This document shows positions 6,433 through 7,024 of a stretch of DNA of 7,024 nt, piece by piece (position 1 is the stretch's first letter; every line of letters begins with the position of its first letter). The notes beneath the pieces were generated by a model. The model was not told the DNA's origin. It saw only the letters and a list, made by a program, of their open reading frames with translations, and ran no database searches. The DNA is taken from assembly GCA_024640485.1 (NCBI GenBank), contig JAHEEY010000248.1:1-7024 (forward strand), in the 5' to 3' direction. The position numbers and the translations under genes were made by a program. Source of the DNA: Chloroflexota bacterium. Lineage in GTDB: Bacteria > Chloroflexota > Anaerolineae > Promineifilales > Promineifilaceae.

Positions 6433-6466
6433 AGAACGCTTGCCCGGATGACCGGGCAAGCGTTCT
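6433..6466. terminator. Strong hairpin terminator between trxA and the convergent gene
   Basis: AGAACGCTTGCCCGG (6433-6447) and its exact reverse complement (6452-6466) form a 15-bp perfect stem with the 4-nt loop ATGA. Reading plus, the T-rich CTGTTTTAGTTT follows; reading minus, TTCATTTTTGAT follows. It can therefore act on trxA and on the oppositely oriented gene ending at 6511. This is the clearest intrinsic terminator in the window. Confidence 0.9.
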
Positions 6467-6510
6467 CTGTTTTAGTTTGTCGAGAGGATTGGGCTCAACA
6501 GCGAACTGAA

Positions 6511-6966
6511 CTAGGCTGTCTCATCCTCAGTGTCGCTGTCCGTTGGTGATTTCTCCGCGACAGTGAACTGGTCGGCCAACTTACCTAACTCTTCACTCAG
6601 CCACTGCAACCCCTGGGTAACGCCTTTGCGTGCCTTTTGGCTGAACTCAGCGGATTCGGTGCGTGCCTTCAGCTGTCCGGCTTCTTCTTTTACCTTAGCT
6701 GCCGCAGGGCTCTCTTTGACCTCACGGATCGCTTTGTCGATTTCCCCGGCAAAGCTCTTCATCCCTTCGCGCACTTGTGATTCAACCCGTTGGCGTTCCT
6801 CACTGTTCCAGGCATTCTGCAAGGTTTCAGCAAATTGACGACCAAGCGCTTTCAGCTCCTCGGTAACATCGCCTGAACTCTTCTTCGGGGCCTCTTCTTC
6901 CACCGGGATCTCAACCTTAAGGCGCGCTTTGATCTCTTCAACACTGGGTGTTTCTTGTTCGGTCAT
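6511..6966 (-). CDS. Small charged helical protein of unknown function
   Basis: I do not recognise the family. The 151-residue product has no Cys, no signal peptide and no membrane segment. Residues 1-32 are acidic and probably disordered, rich in E, P, T and S. Residues 33-135 are predicted almost entirely helical, with heptad-like spacing in 'ELKALGRQFAETL', 'VESQVREGMKSFAGEIDKAI' and 'GLQWLSEELGKLADQF', suggesting amphipathic helices or a coiled coil. The last 15 residues are an acidic Ser/Thr/Asp/Glu tail. This build resembles small apolipoprotein-like or membrane-surface helical proteins, but that is only a structural impression. An in-frame ATG at 6984 would add six residues, yet those codons contain the Shine-Dalgarno AAGGAG placed 9 nt before the ATG at 6966, so the latter is the start. 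It converges with trxA across the shared terminator. Confidence 0.82.
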   Translation of the reverse strand: MTEQETPSVEEIKARLKVEIPVEEEAPKKSSGDVTEELKALGRQFAETLQNAWNSEERQRVESQVREGMKSFAGEIDKAIREVKESPAAAKVKEEAGQLKARTESAEFSQKARKGVTQGLQWLSEELGKLADQFTVAEKSPTDSDTEDETA

Positions 6967-6975
6967 TTTATCCAA

Positions 6976-6981
6976 CTCCTT
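6976..6981 (-). promoter_or_regulatory. Ribosome binding site deciding the start of the helical protein
   Basis: AAGGAG on the minus strand lies 9 nt before the ATG at 6966-6964. Because it sits just inside the apparent longer reading frame beginning at 6984, it argues that the first ATG is part of the leader and not the start codon. Confidence 0.8.
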
Positions 6982-7024
6982 CATATTTAGAAGACGCTGT
7001 TCAGAAGCTATTTGGGGATGGCAT

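Overview
The window carries eight protein-coding genes, one of them cut by the left edge, with no RNA gene, CRISPR array or insertion sequence that I can see. The DNA looks moderately GC-rich. Three things suggest a member of the Chloroflexota (Anaerolineae or a relative): a lipoprotein with a long Thr/Pro linker of the 'TPTPSATP' kind, coenzyme F420 genes in a bacterium, and a single-domain CofE rather than the FbiB fusion usual in actinobacteria. This is an inference from gene style. No marker gene in the window proves it.

Layout. Positions 1-945 (+) hold the transpeptidase domain of a PBP2-like class B penicillin-binding protein. After 14 nt (from the chosen ATG) comes an HD-domain phosphohydrolase-like protein (960-1628, +), probably co-transcribed. 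These genes converge on a minus-strand block read from right to left: an SsnA-type amidohydrolase (5842-4487), a 148-nt gap, NADPH:F420 oxidoreductase npdG (4338-3691), a 13-nt gap, F420-0:L-glutamate ligase cofE (3677-2910), a 1-nt gap, and an exported lipoprotein with a glycosidase-like TIM barrel (2908-1667). A 236-nt divergent region (5843-6078) separates ssnA from trxA (6079-6402, +) and carries a good sigma70-type promoter for trxA. A perfect 15-bp hairpin at 6433-6466 ends trxA and lies against the 3' end of a minus-strand gene for a small, charged helical protein of unknown function (6966-6511).

How the genes fit together. npdG and cofE clearly belong to coenzyme F420 metabolism: CofE adds the gamma-glutamyl tail and NpdG moves hydride between NADP(H) and F420. 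The amidohydrolase upstream and the lipoprotein downstream share direction and tight spacing with this pair, but neither has an established link to F420. That unexplained grouping is the most interesting point in the window. The PBP and thioredoxin genes are ordinary housekeeping functions. I found no convincing evidence of a wholly new system.
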